A stretch of 64,000 nucleotides of DNA from Pseudomonas campi (lineage in GTDB: Bacteria > Pseudomonadota > Gammaproteobacteria > Pseudomonadales > Pseudomonadaceae). Positions within the stretch are counted from its first letter, which is position 1, and every line of letters starts with the position of its first letter. The translations under genes were made by a program, and so were the position numbers. The notes under the pieces were generated by a model. That model saw only the letters and a program-made list of their open reading frames with translations, made no database searches and was not told the DNA's origin. Below, piece by piece: positions 34,095 to 44,721 of this stretch. Where the stretch lies: NCBI RefSeq assembly GCF_013200955.2, contig NZ_CP053697.2:4372926-4436925 (forward strand), given 5' to 3'.

Positions 34095-35452
34095 TGGACG
34101 CCACTGTTCCACGTGAAACGGGGCTGTGGAAACGCGGGGTACTCTGGCTGCTGCTACTCGGCCCGCTGTTCTTCGCCAGCTACAGCTTCGCCAACTGGCT
34201 GACCAGCCAGCGCGACGATGTCGGCAGCCTGGTATTCGCCTGGGAAAGCGCGATGCCGCTGTGGCCTTGGAGCATCGTGCCCTACTGGTCGATCGACCTG
34301 CTCTACGGCCTGTCCTTCCTGCTCCCGGCTACCCGCCGGGAAATGGATCGCCACGCCCTGCGCCTGCTCAGCACCCAACTCATCTGCGTCGCCTGCTTCC
34401 TGCTCTGGCCGCTGCGTTTCACCTTCGAACGGCCGGAACTGAGCGGTGTATTCGGCTGGATGTTCGACGTGCTGATGGGCTTCGACAAGCCCTTCAACCA
34501 GGCGCCTTCGCTGCATATCGCCCTGCTGGTGATCATCTGGGTGATGTTCGCCCGGCATACCCAAGGCCTGCTACTGCGTGGCCTGCTGCACGGCTGGATG
34601 GCGCTGATCGGCCTGTCGGTGCTGACCACCTGGCAACATCACTTCATCGATGTGCCCACCGGCGTCCTGGCCGGCTGGCTGTGCGTGTGGCTGTGGCCCA
34701 GCGCAGGACGCAGCCCGCTGCAGCAGGCCAGCCTGGCCCGTACGGCGCAGCGTTGGCGCCTGGCCCTGCGCTACAGTCTGGGCGCAGCGCTGTGCAGTGC
34801 CCTGGCGGTCAATTTCGGCGGTGCCTGGCTTTGGCTGCTATGGCCGGCCCTGTCGCTGCTGCTGGTGGCGCTGAACTACGCCTGCTGCGGCGCCGAGGGC
34901 TTCCAGAAGCAGGCGAATGGGCGCCTGAGCCAGGCGGCATTGTGGTTGTTCGCCCCCTACCTGGCCGCCGCCTGGCTCAACTCGCGCCTGTGGACCCGTC
35001 GCCATCCCCAACCGGATCAGATCGTCGAGGGCATCTGGCTCGGGCGTTTGCCTGGGGCAGGGCAGGCCCAATCGTTCAACGCACTGCTCGACCTGTGTGC
35101 CGAGCTGCCAGTCGACAGCCAGGGCAAGGCCTACCGCGCACTGCCCTGGCTCGACCTCTGCGCACCCTCTGCCGACGCCTGCCTGCAGGCTGCCGAGGCC
35201 ATCGAGGTGTTGCGGCAAGAAGGGCCGCTATTGGTCTGCTGCGCACTCGGCTATTCGCGCAGTGCTACCGCCGTGGCGGCCTGGCTGTTGCGCTATGGTC
35301 ACTGCGCGGATGTCCCGGCGGCGCTGCAGCAGATCCGCCAAGCCCGCCCGCAGATAGTCCTGGATCCTGCTCAGCTGCAGGCACTGCTGGAGATACAGCA
35401 ACTGCCGAGTCACGCCCATCCCGCTGCGCTGGAGATTGTCCATGGCCACTGA
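34094..35452 (+). CDS. PAP2 / dual-specificity phosphatase fusion membrane protein, YnbD-like
   Basis: Membrane protein of 452 aa joining two unrelated phosphatases. The N-terminal polytopic part has PAP2 motifs PSLH (138-141) and HHFIDVPTG (H183, D187 region), as in lipid phosphatases such as PgpB. After two more membrane segments near 230-290, the C-terminal domain carries the Cys-phosphatase loop C383-ALGYS-R389, as in dual-specificity phosphatases. Both families include phosphatidylglycerophosphate phosphatases, so it may dephosphorylate the product of the CDP-alcohol transferase. The ATG at 34094 overlaps the previous stop; the frame from 34052 is rejected. A parS-like site overlaps codons 4-9. 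Confidence 0.85.
   Translation: MDATVPRETGLWKRGVLWLLLLGPLFFASYSFANWLTSQRDDVGSLVFAWESAMPLWPWSIVPYWSIDLLYGLSFLLPATRREMDRHALRLLSTQLICVACFLLWPLRFTFERPELSGVFGWMFDVLMGFDKPFNQAPSLHIALLVIIWVMFARHTQGLLLRGLLHGWMALIGLSVLTTWQHHFIDVPTGVLAGWLCVWLWPSAGRSPLQQASLARTAQRWRLALRYSLGAALCSALAVNFGGAWLWLLWPALSLLLVALNYACCGAEGFQKQANGRLSQAALWLFAPYLAAAWLNSRLWTRRHPQPDQIVEGIWLGRLPGAGQAQSFNALLDLCAELPVDSQGKAYRALPWLDLCAPSADACLQAAEAIEVLRQEGPLLVCCALGYSRSATAVAAWLLRYGHCADVPAALQQIRQARPQIVLDPAQLQALLEIQQLPSHAHPAALEIVHGH
34105..34120. promoter_or_regulatory. parS-like site, variant
   Basis: TGTTCCACGTGAAACG, matching the general ParB-binding consensus TGTTNCACGTGAAACA at all but the last base. It lies inside the coding start of the phosphatase fusion gene, 9.6 kb from oriC. 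Confidence 0.7.
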
Positions 35453-35897
35453 CATGCAGTTGCAGCTGGTGGCCGGCCTGCTGCGCCGTGGCCGGCTGCT
35501 CGACCAGCTGTCCACCGGGCTGACCCTGCTGGCTCTGGCCCTGGGTCTGGCGCCCCTGCTCAGTGGCCAGGTCAACCCAGCCAGCGCAGTGCTCTGTGGC
35601 CTGCTGGTTCTGCTCGGCCTGGCGCAGAAGTACTGGGCCGTGCGGGTCGCCCTGGATGCCGAACTGTTCGCTCAGCTGGCGGGTCAACCCGAGCAGCTTG
35701 CCGAGCACACCCGTCAGCTCGATTTGGCCCTGCACAGCCTCGGCCTGCAACCGGCCAACTCGGTCGAACGGCCCTGGGCTGAACGCTGCCGTGGCGCACT
35801 GCGGTTGTTGCGCCTGCAAGTCGCCTGGTTGGCGGCGCAAATACTGTTGGCATTGGCTGCTGTGCTGGCCATGCCCTGGCTTTCCCTCGCTGGATAG
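35442..35897 (+). CDS. Small membrane protein of the lipid cluster
   Basis: Unrecognised protein of 151 aa. Hydrophobic segments lie near 24-41, 48-62 and 125-148, with a helical, charged middle (70-120) that includes two acidic-amphipathic stretches. It overlaps the phosphatase gene by 11 bp and is followed by the acyltransferase after 9 bp, so it is certainly part of the operon. GGAG lies at the right distance before the ATG at 35442; a TTG at 35436 would add two residues. It may be an assembly or scaffold subunit for the neighbouring enzymes, but no motif shows this. Confidence 0.7.
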   Translation: MATDMQLQLVAGLLRRGRLLDQLSTGLTLLALALGLAPLLSGQVNPASAVLCGLLVLLGLAQKYWAVRVALDAELFAQLAGQPEQLAEHTRQLDLALHSLGLQPANSVERPWAERCRGALRLLRLQVAWLAAQILLALAAVLAMPWLSLAG

Positions 35898-35906
35898 GAG
35901 TTGTCC

Positions 35907-36530
35907 ATGCTCGCTTCATTTGTTGCCTTCGCCATCACCTCGGCGGCGCGCCTGCTCACTGGAGCCCGTGCGCTCTGGCTGGGTTGTACCGCGCAGCCGG
36001 TGCAACGCCTGTATTACGCCAACCACAGCAGCCACGGCGACTTCGTTCTGCTGTGGGCCTCGTTGCCCGATGAACTGCGCCGCACCACTCGCCCGGTAGC
36101 CGGCGCCGATTACTGGCAGAAGGGCGGCCTGCGCAGCTTCCTGATCAATCAGGTGTTCAACGGCGTGCTGGTCGACCGTGACCGCAGCAGCCCCGAACAC
36201 AACCCGCTGCAGCCGATGCTCGATGCCCTCGGCCAGGGCGACTCACTGATCATCTTCCCCGAGGGCACGCGCAATCTCGGCGACGATCCGCTGCTGCCCT
36301 TCAAGAGCGGCCTGTACCACCTGGCCAAGGCCAATCCACAGGTCGAAGTGATCCCGGTGTGGATCGCCAACCTCAACCGGGTCATGCCCAAGGGGCGCGC
36401 GTTACCGCTGCCGCTGCTGTGCACCCTGAGCTTTGGCGCGCCACTCGAGCGCCTGGCCGACGAAGACAAGGCGGCGTTCCTCGAACGTGCGCGCAACGCC
36501 CTGCTGGCACTCGCGCCCGAGGAGGCTTGA
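35907..36530 (+). CDS. PlsC-type acyltransferase of the lipid cluster
   Basis: Acyltransferase of 207 aa with the PlsC motifs: HX4D as H40 to D45 in NHSSHGD, and FPEGTRN at 118-124. A short hydrophobic N-terminus could touch the membrane. It is clearly distinct from LptA at 30696 (different HX4D form and length), so the locus holds two acyltransferases. AGGAG precedes the ATG at 35907. Acyl acceptor unknown: lysophosphatidic acid to supply the next enzyme, or a lyso-form of the final lipid. Confidence 0.85.
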   Translation: MLASFVAFAITSAARLLTGARALWLGCTAQPVQRLYYANHSSHGDFVLLWASLPDELRRTTRPVAGADYWQKGGLRSFLINQVFNGVLVDRDRSSPEHNPLQPMLDALGQGDSLIIFPEGTRNLGDDPLLPFKSGLYHLAKANPQVEVIPVWIANLNRVMPKGRALPLPLLCTLSFGAPLERLADEDKAAFLERARNALLALAPEEA

Positions 36531-36531
36531 G

Positions 36532-37464
36532 ATGGATCGCAATACGCTGCTGTTGTTCGCCGGTATCGGCGCCGTTCTGCTGCTGGCCTCGCTGGTCGGT
36601 TTTATCCTCAAGCGCCGCGCCGGGGACACGCCCAACTCGGTGATCGATAACCTCAACGCGCGCATCAACGCCTGGTGGGTGATGGTGCTGGTGATCGGCA
36701 CCGCCTTCCTGTTCGGCAATACCGGGGTGATCGTGCTGTTCTACGGCGTGTCCTTCTACGCCCTGCGCGAATTCATGACCCTTACGCCGACCCGGCGTAG
36801 CGACTACCCGGCGCTGGTGGCCGCCTTCTACTTCGCCCTGCCGGTGCAGTACCTGCTGATCGGCATCGATTGGTACGGCATGTTCAGCATCTTCATCCCG
36901 GTCTATCTGTTCCTTCTGCTGCCGATTCTCGCCTCCCTGGGCGGCGACACCACGCGCTTTCTGGAACGTGCCTCCAAGGTGCAGTGGGGCCTGATGATCG
37001 CGGTGTACTGCATCTCCGCCGTACCGGCGCTGCTGACCCTGGATATTCCCGGCTACGAAGGGCGCAACCTGCTGCTGATCGCCTGGCTGGTGATAGTGGT
37101 GCAGCTCTCCGACGTGCTGCAGTACGTCTGCGGCAAGCTGGCCGGCAAGCACAAGATCGCGCCGCTGCTGTCGCCATCGAAGACCGTCGAAGGCTTCGTC
37201 GGCGGTGTCGCCCTGGCTACTCTGGTCGGCGCGCTGCTGTGCTGGATCACCCCGTTCAGCTTCTGGCAGGCTGCCGCCCTGGCCCTGCTGGTCAACCTGC
37301 TGGGCTTTGCCGGCGGCCTGGTGATGTCGGCGATCAAGCGCGACCGCGGCGTGAAGGACTGGGGCCACATGATCGAAGGCCACGGCGGCATGCTCGATCG
37401 CCTCGACTCGGTGTGTTTCGCCGCACCGATCTTCTTCCACGTGGTGCGCTATTGGTGGGCCTGA
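36532..37464 (+). CDS. Phosphatidate cytidylyltransferase, YnbB-like
   Basis: Polytopic CDP-diglyceride synthase family protein (310 aa, about eight membrane segments), which makes CDP-diacylglycerol from CTP and phosphatidic acid. The family signature lies at 266-292: S266, K269-R270, K275-D276, H284-G-G286 and D289-R-L-D292 are intact, but the Pro normally before GHGG is E282. SPSKTVEGFVGG (213-224) is also typical. The start at 36532 follows GAGG; the earlier frame overlaps the acyltransferase. The housekeeping cdsA should lie elsewhere, next to dxr and uppS, so this is a second, dedicated copy. Confidence 0.88.
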   Translation: MDRNTLLLFAGIGAVLLLASLVGFILKRRAGDTPNSVIDNLNARINAWWVMVLVIGTAFLFGNTGVIVLFYGVSFYALREFMTLTPTRRSDYPALVAAFYFALPVQYLLIGIDWYGMFSIFIPVYLFLLLPILASLGGDTTRFLERASKVQWGLMIAVYCISAVPALLTLDIPGYEGRNLLLIAWLVIVVQLSDVLQYVCGKLAGKHKIAPLLSPSKTVEGFVGGVALATLVGALLCWITPFSFWQAAALALLVNLLGFAGGLVMSAIKRDRGVKDWGHMIEGHGGMLDRLDSVCFAAPIFFHVVRYWWA

Positions 37465-37484
37465 TGGGCTAAGCGACAGACAAT

Positions 37485-37512
37485 AAAAAACCCCGGCATG
37501 CCGGGGTTTTTT
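37485..37512. terminator. Bidirectional terminator between the lipid cluster and gyrB
   Basis: Perfect 28-bp palindrome, AAAAAACCCCGGCA followed by its complement, giving a T run on both strands. It ends both convergent units. Confidence 0.92.
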
Positions 37513-37531
37513 CTGTCGGGAAACAACCTGG

Positions 37532-39948
<2,417 letters not shown>

Positions 39949-39952
<4 letters not shown>

Positions 39953-41058
39953 GCCTTCACTCCCGGTGGTCGTGTCTGGGTGATACAGCCATGTTCCACG
40001 TGGAACATGGCGACCGGCGTATCCGTGCGCCAGCCATCATTCAATAATTCGTGATCGACACAGGTGATAAACACCTGACACTGCAAATCATCCAGCAGTC
40101 GGCACAAGGCCCGTCGATGTTGCTCATCCAGCTCCGACGGCAAGTCGTCCACCAGATAAATGCATTGGCCATGTTTGGCCTGGTTCAGCAGATGCCCCTG
40201 GGCGATGCGCAGTGCGCAGACCACCAGCTTCTGCTGACCGCGGGACAGAATCTCCGCGGCATTGTGTGCGCCGAGGCGCAGGCGTAAATCGGCGCGCTGC
40301 GGTCCGGCCTGGGTATGGCCGAGCTGCTGGTCGCGGGGTAGGCTGGCAGCCAGTACATCGGTCAGCGCCTTGTCCTTGTCCCAGCCGCGGTAGTAACTCA
40401 GGGTCAGCCCCTCGAGCTCCACCAGCTCACTCAGCACCTTCTCGAACACCGGCTTGAGGGCCTGGATATAGGCCCGTCGGTAGCCGTCCAGCTCATCGCT
40501 GGCCAGGCACAGCTCACGGTCCCATGCGGCCTGTGCAGCGCCGTCCAGTGTACCATGCCGCAGCCACGAGTTTCGCTGGCGCAGGGCCTTCTGCAGGCGC
40601 TGCCAGGCCGGCAAAAAGCGTTGTTCCACGTGGAACACTCCCCAATCGAGGAACTGCCGACGAATCTTCGGCGCCCCTTCGAGCAGGCGGAAACTATCCG
40701 GGTTGATCACCTGCAGCGGTAGCACTTCAGCCAGTTGCGCCGTGCTGCGCGCATTCTGTCCATCGATGCGAATCTGCAGTTCGCCCTGGCGATCACGGGA
40801 AATCCCCAGATTACTGGAGCGATCATCAGCCAGCTCGACCTGACCGAATACGGTACAGGCCGGTTGCTCGTACTGAATCATCGGCAGCAGCTTGTTGCTG
40901 CGAAAGGAGCGGGCGAGGCCGAGCAGGTGAATGGCTTCCAGCAGGCTGGTCTTACCGCTGCCGTTGGCGCCATGAAGGATGTTGATGCGGGGGGAGGGGG
41001 AGAGCGTCACCGGGTGCAGATTTCGCACCGCGGTGACGGTGACGCGAGAAAGGGACAT
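39949..41058 (-). CDS. recF: DNA replication and repair protein RecF
   Basis: SMC-like ATPase (369 aa) that helps load RecA at single-strand gaps with RecO and RecR. Walker A is GANGSGKTSLLEA near the N-terminus; the signature LSRGQQKLVVCAL and Walker B YLVDDLPSELD are in the C-terminal third. The start at 41058 gives MSLSRVTVTAVRNLH; the frame upstream to 41142 lies in dnaN and is rejected. Two perfect parS sites lie inside it and encode FHVEH and FHVEQ, which constrains the protein at those places. Confidence 0.97.
39992..40007. promoter_or_regulatory. parS site, perfect
   Basis: TGTTCCACGTGGAACA, a perfect 16-bp palindrome in the 3' end of recF, about 3.7 kb from oriC. ParB, encoded at 51972, should bind here. 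Confidence 0.93.
40622..40637. promoter_or_regulatory. parS site, perfect
   Basis: Second identical TGTTCCACGTGGAACA, in the middle of recF, 630 bp from the first. Confidence 0.93.
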
Positions 41059-41065
41059 TCGGGGG

Positions 41066-42169
41066 TTACAGGCGCATCGGCATGACAACGTAGGACGAGT
41101 CGTCGTTACCGGCTTCCTGCACCAGGGCACTGCTGTTGGCATCGGAGAGGATCAGACGCACCTGCTCGGTGGTCATCACGCCCAGCACGTCGAGCAGGTA
41201 GCTGACGTTGAAACCGATCTCCAGCGAGCCGCCGTTGTAGTCGACCGCCACTTCTTCTTCCGCTTCTTCCTGCTCCGGGTTGTTCGCCTGGATCTTCAGC
41301 TGACCGCTGGCCAGTTGCAGGCGAATGCCGCGGTACTTCTCGTTGGATAGGATAGAGGTGCGGCTGAAGGCTTCACGCAGCGCCTGACGATCACCGATCA
41401 CCAGCTTGTCGCCACCGCGCGGCAGCACCCGCTCGTAATCCGGGAACTTGCCGTCGACCAGCTTCGAGGTGAAGGTGAACTCACCGGTGGTGGCACGGAT
41501 ATGGTGCTGGCCGAGGACGATGGCGACTTCGCCGTCCTGCTCGGTGAGCAGGCGGGCCAGCTCCAGAATACCTTTGCGCGGCACGATCACCTGGTGCTTC
41601 TCGGTGTTCTCGATGGCCGCTTCCATGGCGCACATGGCCAGGCGGTGACCGTCGGTGGCGACAGCGCGCAGTACGCCGGTCTGCACCTCAATCAGCATAC
41701 CGTTGAGGTAGTAGCGCACGTCCTGCTGGGCCATGGCGAAACTGGTGCGCTCGATCAGACGGCGCAGCTTGCTCTGGATCAGCGAGAAGGTCAGCGAACC
41801 CGGGCCTTCCTCCACGGTCGGGAAGTCGTTGGCCGGCAGAGTCGACAGGGTGAAACGGCTGCGCCCGGCCTTGACCACCAGCTTCTGCTCGTCGACGCGG
41901 ATATCGATCAGCGCGTCGCTCGGCAGGCTCTTGCAGATGTCCATCAGCTTGCGTGCAGGTACGGTGATCTCACCCGGCTCGGCGCTGTCTTCCAGGGCCA
42001 CGCGGCCAACCAGTTCGACTTCCAGGTCAGTACCGGTCAACGACAGCTGTTGGCCTTCGACCACCAGCAGCACGTTGGAGAGTACCGGCAAGGTCTGACG
42101 GCGTTCGACGACGCCGGCGACCAGTTGCAGGGGTTTCAACAGGGCTTCGCGTTGAATGGTGAAATGCAT
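41066..42169 (-). CDS. dnaN: DNA polymerase III sliding clamp, beta subunit
   Basis: Beta clamp (367 aa) that tethers the replicative polymerase. It opens MHFTIQREALLKPLQLVAGVVERRQTLPVLSN-like, as in other gammaproteobacteria, and ends with SYVVMPMRL, the clamp C-terminus with the conserved MPMRL that binds partner peptides. Three repeated clamp domains fit the length. It lies 31 bp after dnaA and 7 bp before recF. Confidence 0.98.
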   Translation of the reverse strand: MHFTIQREALLKPLQLVAGVVERRQTLPVLSNVLLVVEGQQLSLTGTDLEVELVGRVALEDSAEPGEITVPARKLMDICKSLPSDALIDIRVDEQKLVVKAGRSRFTLSTLPANDFPTVEEGPGSLTFSLIQSKLRRLIERTSFAMAQQDVRYYLNGMLIEVQTGVLRAVATDGHRLAMCAMEAAIENTEKHQVIVPRKGILELARLLTEQDGEVAIVLGQHHIRATTGEFTFTSKLVDGKFPDYERVLPRGGDKLVIGDRQALREAFSRTSILSNEKYRGIRLQLASGQLKIQANNPEQEEAEEEVAVDYNGGSLEIGFNVSYLLDVLGVMTTEQVRLILSDANSSALVQEAGNDDSSYVVMPMRL

Positions 42170-42200
42170 GGTCTAGTCCCTTGCCTAATAAGGCTGCGTG

Positions 42201-43643
42201 TCAGGTAGTCAGGGTGCGCAGCAGGTTCTTGTAGTCCTCGCGGATATCCGCGTCGGATTCCCGCAGTTCGGCAATCTTACGACAGGCGTGCAGAACTGTG
42301 GTGTGGTCTCTTCCGCCAAATGCATCGCCGATTTCCGGCAGGCTATGGTTGGTCAATTCTTTCGACAAGGCCATGGCCACCTGGCGCGGTCGGGCGACCG
42401 AACGCGAGCGGCGTTTGGAGAGCAGATCGGAAATCTTGATCTTGTAGTACTCGGCCACGGTGCGCTGGATATTGTCGACGCTGACCAGCTTGTCCTGCAG
42501 GGCCAGCAAATCTTTCAGCGACTCGCGGATCAGCTCGATGGTGATCGGCTGGTTGGTGAAGTGCGAGTGGGCAATCACCCGCTTCAGCGCGCCTTCCAGT
42601 TCACGCACGTTGGAGCGGATGCGCTGGGCGATGAAGAAGGCGGCATCATGGGGCAGATCGACCTTGGTCTGCTCGGCCTTCTTCATCAGGATGGCCACGC
42701 GGGTTTCCAGTTCCGGCGGCTCGACCGCGACGGTCAGGCCCCAGCCGAAGCGCGACTTCAGACGTTCTTCCAGGCCTTCGATTTCCTTCGGGTAACGGTC
42801 ACTGGTGAGGATGACCTGCTGGCCACCTTCGAGCAGGGCGTTGAAGGTGTGGAAGAACTCCTCCTGGGAGCGCTCCTTCTTGGCGAAGAACTGGATATCG
42901 TCGATCAGCAGCGCGTCGACCGAACGGTAGAAGCGCTTGAATTCGTTGATCGCATTGAGCTGCAGCGCCTTGACCATGTCGGCGACGAATCGCTCGGAAT
43001 GCAGGTAGACCACCTTGGCATTCGGATTCTTCTTCAGCAGGTGGTTACCCACCGCATGCATCAGGTGGGTCTTGCCCAGGCCAACGCCGCCATACAGGAA
43101 CAGCGGGTTGTAACCGTGCTTGAGGTTGTCCGCCACCTGCCAGGCTGCGGCGCGGGCCATCTGGTTGGATTTACCCTCGACGAAGTTCTCGAAGGTGAAG
43201 GTGCGATTGAGGTAGCTGGTGTGTTTCAACGCGCCTTCGACCTGAACCGAGCGCTCGGTTGGGCGTGTCGCGGCGACGGGCTGGGAACTGACCTGCGGCT
43301 CACTGGACGGGGCGTCGTGCACAACCGCGGCAACGGACGGCACATGACTATTAATAGAAGGCGTGGCGACTGGCGGGGCAACACGTGCGGCCGCGCTGCG
43401 TTTGCTGCCGATCAGCATCGACAAGGCAGGCGCCAGACCATTGGCTCGCTCGGCCAGGAGTTCCAGCAGCCGCACCAGGTACTTTTCATTGACCCAGTCG
43501 AGAACGAAGCGGTTCGGTGCATAGACCCGCAGCTCGTCACCCTCGGCCTCCACCTGCAAGGGGCGGATCCAGGTGTTGAATTGCTGGGCAGGCAACTCAT
43601 CGCGAAGCAGCTCAACACACTGCTGCCAAAGTTCAACGGACAC
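42201..43643 (-). CDS. dnaA: Chromosomal replication initiator DnaA
   Basis: AAA+ initiator (480 aa). Domain I (1-80) is followed by a variable Ala/Pro-rich linker (about 85-135), the ATPase domain with Walker A GGVGLGKT at 185-192 and Walker B ALLIDDIQFF, and the DNA-binding domain IV with RDHTTVLHACRKI near residue 445. The GTG start at 43643 has GGGGA upstream. Its promoter lies in oriC with a DnaA box over the -35, so it is probably autoregulated. Confidence 0.98.
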   Translation of the reverse strand: MSVELWQQCVELLRDELPAQQFNTWIRPLQVEAEGDELRVYAPNRFVLDWVNEKYLVRLLELLAERANGLAPALSMLIGSKRSAAARVAPPVATPSINSHVPSVAAVVHDAPSSEPQVSSQPVAATRPTERSVQVEGALKHTSYLNRTFTFENFVEGKSNQMARAAAWQVADNLKHGYNPLFLYGGVGLGKTHLMHAVGNHLLKKNPNAKVVYLHSERFVADMVKALQLNAINEFKRFYRSVDALLIDDIQFFAKKERSQEEFFHTFNALLEGGQQVILTSDRYPKEIEGLEERLKSRFGWGLTVAVEPPELETRVAILMKKAEQTKVDLPHDAAFFIAQRIRSNVRELEGALKRVIAHSHFTNQPITIELIRESLKDLLALQDKLVSVDNIQRTVAEYYKIKISDLLSKRRSRSVARPRQVAMALSKELTNHSLPEIGDAFGGRDHTTVLHACRKIAELRESDADIREDYKNLLRTLTT

Positions 43644-43690
43644 GGAAATCCCCTAAGTCGCTACGGTCAGCGAGGCAAAAAACAGCCTGC

Positions 43691-43719
43691 ATTGTAGCCC
43701 CCGAGACCCGAGTTATCCA
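43691..43719 (-). promoter_or_regulatory. dnaA promoter with overlapping DnaA box
   Basis: On the minus strand, TACAAT (43691-43696) is a good -10. The position 17 bases upstream (43714-43719) lies inside the perfect DnaA box at 43713-43721, so bound DnaA should compete with RNA polymerase. Confidence 0.55.
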
Positions 43720-44070
43720 CACGAAAACGGCTTATCCGCCGAGCAAAATCAAGGATTTATTAGTGTTTCCCTGGGTAACGGGATAACCCAGGAAAGCTGT
43801 GGATAAACTACCCGTAAGGGCTATGGACAAGTGAGGGGAAAAGCCTCTGGATAACCCGGCTGTGGGTAAAGTGGCATTTGCTGCACAGGCTTCACCCAGC
43901 CTCCACACAGTTGGCGCACGGGTTACCGACAATCTTTGCAACCGCTGCAGGCGGCGCCCGACTAGGCCTGCCCAGGGTTTTCCACAGCTAACCGCCCCCT
44001 TAAAGCTTTATAAGTACTACAAGTTCTTTTAAGAATTTCTTTCCTTTTATCTTCTTTATGCTCAGAGGGC
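43700..44070. other. Chromosomal origin oriC, between dnaA and rpmH
   Basis: The 525-bp gap 43644-44168 has the layout of Pseudomonas origins. Perfect DnaA boxes are TTATCCACA (43713-43721) and TGTGGATAA (43798-43806). One-mismatch boxes are TCTGGATAA (43846), TGTGGGTAA (43861) and TTTTCCACA (43978). Right of them is an AT-rich tract (about 43998-44060, TTAAAGCTTTATAAG and TTTTAAGAATTTC), the likely unwinding element. Confidence 0.92.
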
Positions 44071-44080
44071 TGTCTGGAAA

Positions 44081-44109
44081 TTGACCTGAGGCTCGGCTTT
44101 CACTAGAAT
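44081..44109 (+). promoter_or_regulatory. Sigma-70 promoter of rpmH-rnpA
   Basis: TTGACC (44081-44086), a 17-bp spacer, then TAGAAT (44104-44109), 60 bp before rpmH. Confidence 0.8.
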
Positions 44110-44168
44110 CGCCGGTCTCTTTAAACGGGGGCCATTCCGGCCCGCAGTGGATCACCCAGGTAAGCACC

Positions 44169-44303
44169 ATGAAACGCACTTTCCAACCCAGCACTATCAA
44201 GCGCGCTCGTACCCACGGTTTCCGCGCACGCATGGCCACCAAGAACGGTCGTGCAGTCCTGTCGCGTCGTCGCGCCAAGGGCCGCAAGCGCCTGACCGTC
44301 TGA
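44169..44303 (+). CDS. rpmH: 50S ribosomal protein L34
   Basis: Ribosomal protein L34 (44 aa): MKRTFQPSTIKRARTHGFR and then the strongly basic tail ending KGRKRLTV. It lies in the large subunit at the exit-tunnel side. It is the first gene right of oriC, directly before rnpA, the universal arrangement. CAGGTAAGCACC precedes the ATG. Confidence 0.98.
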   Translation: MKRTFQPSTIKRARTHGFRARMATKNGRAVLSRRRAKGRKRLTV

Positions 44304-44316
44304 TAAACCGGAACGG

Positions 44317-44721
44317 GTGGTGAGTCGAGACTTCAGTCGGGAAAAGCGTCTGCTGACACCCCGGCAATTCAAGACAGTATTCGACTCACCCAGCGGCAAG
44401 GCTCCTGGCAAAAACGTCCTGCTCCTCGCTCGCACTAACGATCTGGACCATCCCCGCCTGGGTTTGGTGATCGGCAAGAAAAGCGTCAAGCTTTCCGTCG
44501 AGCGCAACCGCCTGAAACGCCTGATCCGGGATTCGTTCCGGCATCATCAGGCGTTATTGGGCGGTTTGGACATTGTCGTGGTGGCACGCAAGGGTCTTGG
44601 CGATCTGGACAATCCCGAACTGCATCAGCAGTTCGAGAAACTCTGGAAGCGCCTTGCCCGCCAGCAGCCTAGCCCTGAAGCCAAAACCGGAATAGGGGTG
44701 AGCGACAGTCCCCATGCGTAA
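44317..44721 (+). CDS. rnpA: Ribonuclease P protein component
   Basis: Protein subunit of RNase P (134 aa), which matures tRNA 5' ends with the catalytic M1 RNA. The family motif is exact: RLGLVIGKKSVKLSVERNRLKRLIRDSFR, rich in basic residues that bind the pre-tRNA leader. GTG at 44317 gives MVSRDFSREKR, as in other pseudomonads; GTG at 44320 is also possible. It starts 13 bp after rpmH and overlaps yidD by eight bases. Confidence 0.96.
   Translation: MVSRDFSREKRLLTPRQFKTVFDSPSGKAPGKNVLLLARTNDLDHPRLGLVIGKKSVKLSVERNRLKRLIRDSFRHHQALLGGLDIVVVARKGLGDLDNPELHQQFEKLWKRLARQQPSPEAKTGIGVSDSPHA

Noticed and set aside
37434..37449. Possible extra parS site, CTTCCACGTGGTGC
   Set aside because: Only the CCACGTGG core matches.
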